From contig JAKSVJ010000030.1 of assembly GCA_024408015.1 (NCBI GenBank), positions 1 to 9,286 on the forward strand: 9,286 nt of DNA. The letters run 5' to 3'. How positions within the stretch are numbered: the first letter of the stretch is position 1; each line of letters begins with the position of its first letter. This document shows positions 7,232 to 9,286 of the stretch, one piece after another. Source of the stretch: Clostridia bacterium (lineage in GTDB: Bacteria > Bacillota > Clostridia > Oscillospirales > CAG-272). The notes under the pieces are model-generated. The model was given only the letters and a program-made list of their open reading frames with translations. It was not told where the DNA came from and ran no database searches. Both the position numbers and the translations under genes were made by a program.

Positions 7232-7852
7232 TTGAAAAAAACTATAAGACTGATAGCTATAGCTTTGATAATATTGAGTTTTTCAGTAACATGTAGTCTT
7301 TCATTTGCAACAGAATCAGTACCTTTAAGCATTTGTTTTATTGTGGATGATGTATCAATATTGAACTGTTCAACAGGTGAATCACCTTTTGATAAGGTTT
7401 TGAGTACTTTGTCTAAAAACAATTGCTTTGTATCAACGTTTTTTAATAGCAACGTTACTTACAATCAGGATTATGCTTCTGCATTAATGAAATCTGCATC
7501 TTATGGATTAAGATTTGGTATTTATACTGATAGCATAGAAACAATACAAGAAGCTTTGATGTATCAAAAATATGTAGTAAAAACAACATCAAGATTGATT
7601 ATTGGACTCGAAGATATGAGTCTTAACGACTATTACTATATTTGGGATGTTGATACATATATAAGTGGCAGTGAAGAAATACAAAACATTAATAAACTTC
7701 AAAACGAAAAGAAAAAAATCGCTATAACAATTACTAGCGAAAATGTTGACGATATTTGCGGGTTATTGAATAATCTCAATGACCGTGGTCTATATATTTT
7801 AACTCCGTCTGAATGCGGAGAAATAATTGGTGGAGGTAGTACAAATGAGTGA
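7232..7852 (+). CDS. Secreted NodB-fold (polysaccharide deacetylase-like) protein, probably a pseudoenzyme
   Basis: A 206-aa exported protein: MKK, hydrophobic core (about 7-20), and a likely signal peptidase cut after SFA (24-26). The Cys at 21 lacks a good lipobox, so it is probably not a lipoprotein. The mature part can be laid over the NodB/carbohydrate esterase 4 motifs. SICFIVDDVS (33-42) fits the TFDDGP strand and keeps two Asp; VSTFFNSN (67-74) fits ATFFV; GLRFGIYT (92-99) fits the zinc motif GHExGNHT, but both His are replaced (Leu93, Tyr98 in my alignment); WDVDT (138-142) fits the W-x-x-D strand; and the C-terminal LLNNLNDRGLYILTPSE (178-194) fits the final helix and strand. The RxPY motif and the last catalytic His are not recognisable. 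I infer a NodB fold that has lost metal binding and hydrolysis. It lies between a membrane protease gene and a WalR-like gene, overlapping the latter by 8 nt. The fold call is by eye and needs profile confirmation. Confidence 0.6.
   Translation: MKKTIRLIAIALIILSFSVTCSLSFATESVPLSICFIVDDVSILNCSTGESPFDKVLSTLSKNNCFVSTFFNSNVTYNQDYASALMKSASYGLRFGIYTDSIETIQEALMYQKYVVKTTSRLIIGLEDMSLNDYYYIWDVDTYISGSEEIQNINKLQNEKKKIAITITSENVDDICGLLNNLNDRGLYILTPSECGEIIGGGSTNE
7832..7836 (+). promoter_or_regulatory. Ribosome binding site of the response regulator gene
   Basis: GGAGG is followed by 8 nt and ATG (7845-7847). It lies inside the end of the upstream gene. An in-frame TTG at 7827 lies only 2 nt before this motif and would add six residues that response regulators lack, so the ATG is preferred. 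Confidence 0.8.
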
Positions 7853-8552
7853 TAAGAAGAAAATACTCGTAATTGAGGACGAAAAACAAATCTCAAAAAT
7901 TTTGACAGTTAACTTAAATTTAGCCGGTTACGAAACAGATGCTGCCTATGACGGTAAAACAGGACTAGAAAAGGCATTGACTGGAAATTTTGATTTAATT
8001 TTGCTAGATATCATGCTTCCTGGCATGGACGGGTTTGAAGTGTGCAAAAATGTCAGAAAAACACTCGACACACCAATCATCATGGTTACAGCTAGAGAAG
8101 ATGAAATCGATAAGATTCTTGGATTGGATTTGGGCGCAGACGATTATGTGACAAAACCTTTCTCAATTAATATTTTGTTAGCAAGAGTAAAAGCAAACAT
8201 CCGTAGATTTTCAGGTGAAGTTGTTGAGACAAAATTGAAAGAAGACAAAGATAAGATTGTCATCAGAGATTTAGTTATCGATACTAAAAAGTATGCTGTT
8301 ACTAAGGGTGGCAAGGAGATTGAACTATCAAACAAAGAATATGAAGTTCTCCTATTTCTTGCAACTCATATTGAAGAAGTATTCTCAAGAGAAGAATTAT
8401 ACAAGAAAGTATGGGAATATGATGTTGTATATGGTGATATGAGAACAGTTGACGTAACAATCACAAGATTACGTTCAAAAATCGAAGAAAACCCATCCGA
8501 ACCAGTATACATTTTAACAAAGAGAACAAAAGGCTGGTATATAACACAATAA
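7845..8552 (+). CDS. WalR/YycF-like OmpR-family response regulator
   Basis: A 235-aa two-domain DNA-binding response regulator. The receiver domain (about 5-120) has the acidic pair E11/D12, the phospho-acceptor D55 in LLDIMLPGMDG, T82, Y101 and K104 in GADDYVTKPFS. The C-terminal winged helix (about 138-235) has the recognition-helix region RTVDVTITRLRSKIE (200-214). Wording such as EIDKILGLDLGADDYVTKPFS resembles WalR (YycF), the essential cell-wall regulator of Firmicutes, but I do not assign walR outright because the usual walHIJ neighbours are not visible. The start ATG overlaps the end of the NodB-like gene by 8 nt, and the sensor kinase follows 13 nt after the stop, so the two are a pair. 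One oddity: the wing near the C-terminus reads RTKGWY (227-232) where WalR-type proteins have RGVGYY. Confidence 0.93.
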   Translation: MSDKKKILVIEDEKQISKILTVNLNLAGYETDAAYDGKTGLEKALTGNFDLILLDIMLPGMDGFEVCKNVRKTLDTPIIMVTAREDEIDKILGLDLGADDYVTKPFSINILLARVKANIRRFSGEVVETKLKEDKDKIVIRDLVIDTKKYAVTKGGKEIELSNKEYEVLLFLATHIEEVFSREELYKKVWEYDVVYGDMRTVDVTITRLRSKIEENPSEPVYILTKRTKGWYITQ

Positions 8553-8557
8553 AGGAG
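8551..8557 (+). promoter_or_regulatory. Ribosome binding site that supports a TTG start for the kinase
   Basis: AAAGGAG overlaps the TAA stop of the response regulator gene and is followed by an 8-nt spacer and TTG TAT AAG. It is the only strong ribosome site near the beginning of the kinase frame, so it fixes the TTG as the start. Confidence 0.75.
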
Positions 8558-8565
8558 AATTCACT

Positions 8566-9286
8566 TTGTATAAGGGATTACAATTCAAAATAATTCTTAT
8601 ATTCGTTATATTTACAATCACTTTGATGGCAGCCCTTGGTATCGTTATGGTCGTTGGTTCTTTCAACTACTATAATAGCGAGTTCTCTTCAACAATGGAT
8701 TTAGCTTTTAACAGTGAAGGCGAACTTGTAAAAGAATTAAATAGTGCAGTTTCTAGTAGTGACTATATAACAAGAATAAAAGAAATTTTAAGAGCTTACT
8801 CAGGAAGCTTGGGAATAGATAACTATCGTAACTATTATGTGTTAGATGCTAATGGTGGTTTTCTTGATGGTTCAGATAGTAGTTTGGGCGCAAGTCTAGA
8901 GATTACCCCTAATATTTTGACAGCAATGTCAGGTACAGTTGGAAAAGCGAATAATAATCAAACCGGATATTCTGATTATGCTTATTACATAGGTGATGAA
9001 AATGCATCTTGTATTGTATATATAAAAGACTCAAACGATGATGCAAAAGAGTTCACATCAATGATTTTTAGAGTGCTTGTGGAAACACTTGTTGCCGGAA
9101 TGGCAGTAGCAATCGCATTGTCATTCTTCCTGTCAAAAGCCATTACAACTCCTATTAAGGAACTTACAGAAGTATCTCAAAAGATTTCACAGGGAAATTA
9201 TGATGAAGATGCAAATGTAAAAGTTGATGATGAAATAGGAACTCTTTCAACGACAATCAATAACATGAAAGAGGAAATTAAGAATA
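8566..9286 (+). CDS. WalK-like sensor histidine kinase, N-terminal 240 residues (cut by right edge)
   Basis: This is the probable partner of the preceding response regulator. Visible parts are a short cytoplasmic start MYKGLQFK, TM1 (about 9-31), an extracytoplasmic domain (about 32-165) with a PAS-like strand YYVLDANGGFLDGSD (90-104), TM2 (about 166-189), and a HAMP linker (about 190-240) with the conserved TTPIKEL and DEIGTL segments. The DHp and ATPase domains, with the phospho-accepting His, lie beyond the window. The opening, QFKI followed by a hydrophobic segment, resembles Firmicute WalK. The start is TTG at 8566-8568: AAAGGAG (8551-8557) lies 8 nt upstream and overlaps the stop of the regulator gene, and no ATG occurs in frame until residue 21, inside TM1. 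The short gap and overlapping ribosome site suggest coupled translation. What ligand the sensor domain reads cannot be told from the sequence. Confidence 0.9.
   Translation, partial: MYKGLQFKIILIFVIFTITLMAALGIVMVVGSFNYYNSEFSSTMDLAFNSEGELVKELNSAVSSSDYITRIKEILRAYSGSLGIDNYRNYYVLDANGGFLDGSDSSLGASLEITPNILTAMSGTVGKANNNQTGYSDYAYYIGDENASCIVYIKDSNDDAKEFTSMIFRVLVETLVAGMAVAIALSFFLSKAITTPIKELTEVSQKISQGNYDEDANVKVDDEIGTLSTTINNMKEEIKN

Noticed and set aside
7174..7452. Minus-strand open frame of 92 codons opposite the NodB-like gene start
   Set aside because: It is antisense to the end of the protease gene and to the signal peptide region, with no ribosome site or recognisable domain.

Overview
The window is AT-rich, has tight gene spacing and strong AGGAGG-type ribosome binding sites, and uses TTG starts freely. 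Its proteins (a WalR/WalK-like two-component pair, a Gram-positive-style FtsH and UvrBA) point to a low-GC Firmicute, most likely a member of the Clostridia. This placement rests on protein style and base composition only; I cannot name a genus.

Left part, minus strand (1-5893): uvrB is followed 7 nt later by uvrA, an excision-repair operon. It is followed by the N-terminal half of ftsH, which has its own extended -10 promoter in the 97-nt gap and runs off the left edge. UvrB and UvrA work together: UvrA finds the lesion and loads UvrB, and UvrB verifies damage and recruits UvrC, which is not in the window. FtsH is an unrelated membrane AAA+ protease. No convincing terminator separates uvrA from ftsH.

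Centre (5894-6102): a 209-nt divergent intergenic region. It holds two overlapping sigma-A-type promoters for uvrBA, one promoter for the rightward operon, an 11-bp tandem repeat that overlaps the distal uvrB -35, and inverted repeats. No LexA-type SOS box is visible. No stretch longer than 300 bases lacks a gene.

Right part, plus strand (6103-9286): a compact four-gene operon (gaps of 10 nt, an 8-nt overlap and 13 nt). It encodes a three-TM membrane metalloprotease of the DUF3810 type whose HEXXH domain should face outward, a secreted protein that reads as a NodB/polysaccharide-deacetylase fold without its metal-binding histidines, a WalR-like OmpR-family response regulator, and the N-terminal part of a WalK-like sensor kinase (TM, extracytoplasmic sensor, TM, HAMP), cut by the right edge. 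The most interesting reading is that the first two gene products are extracytoplasmic accessory or sensory partners of the two-component system, probably concerned with the cell envelope. That is inference from gene order, compartment and motifs. No RNA genes, CRISPR arrays or mobile elements were seen.
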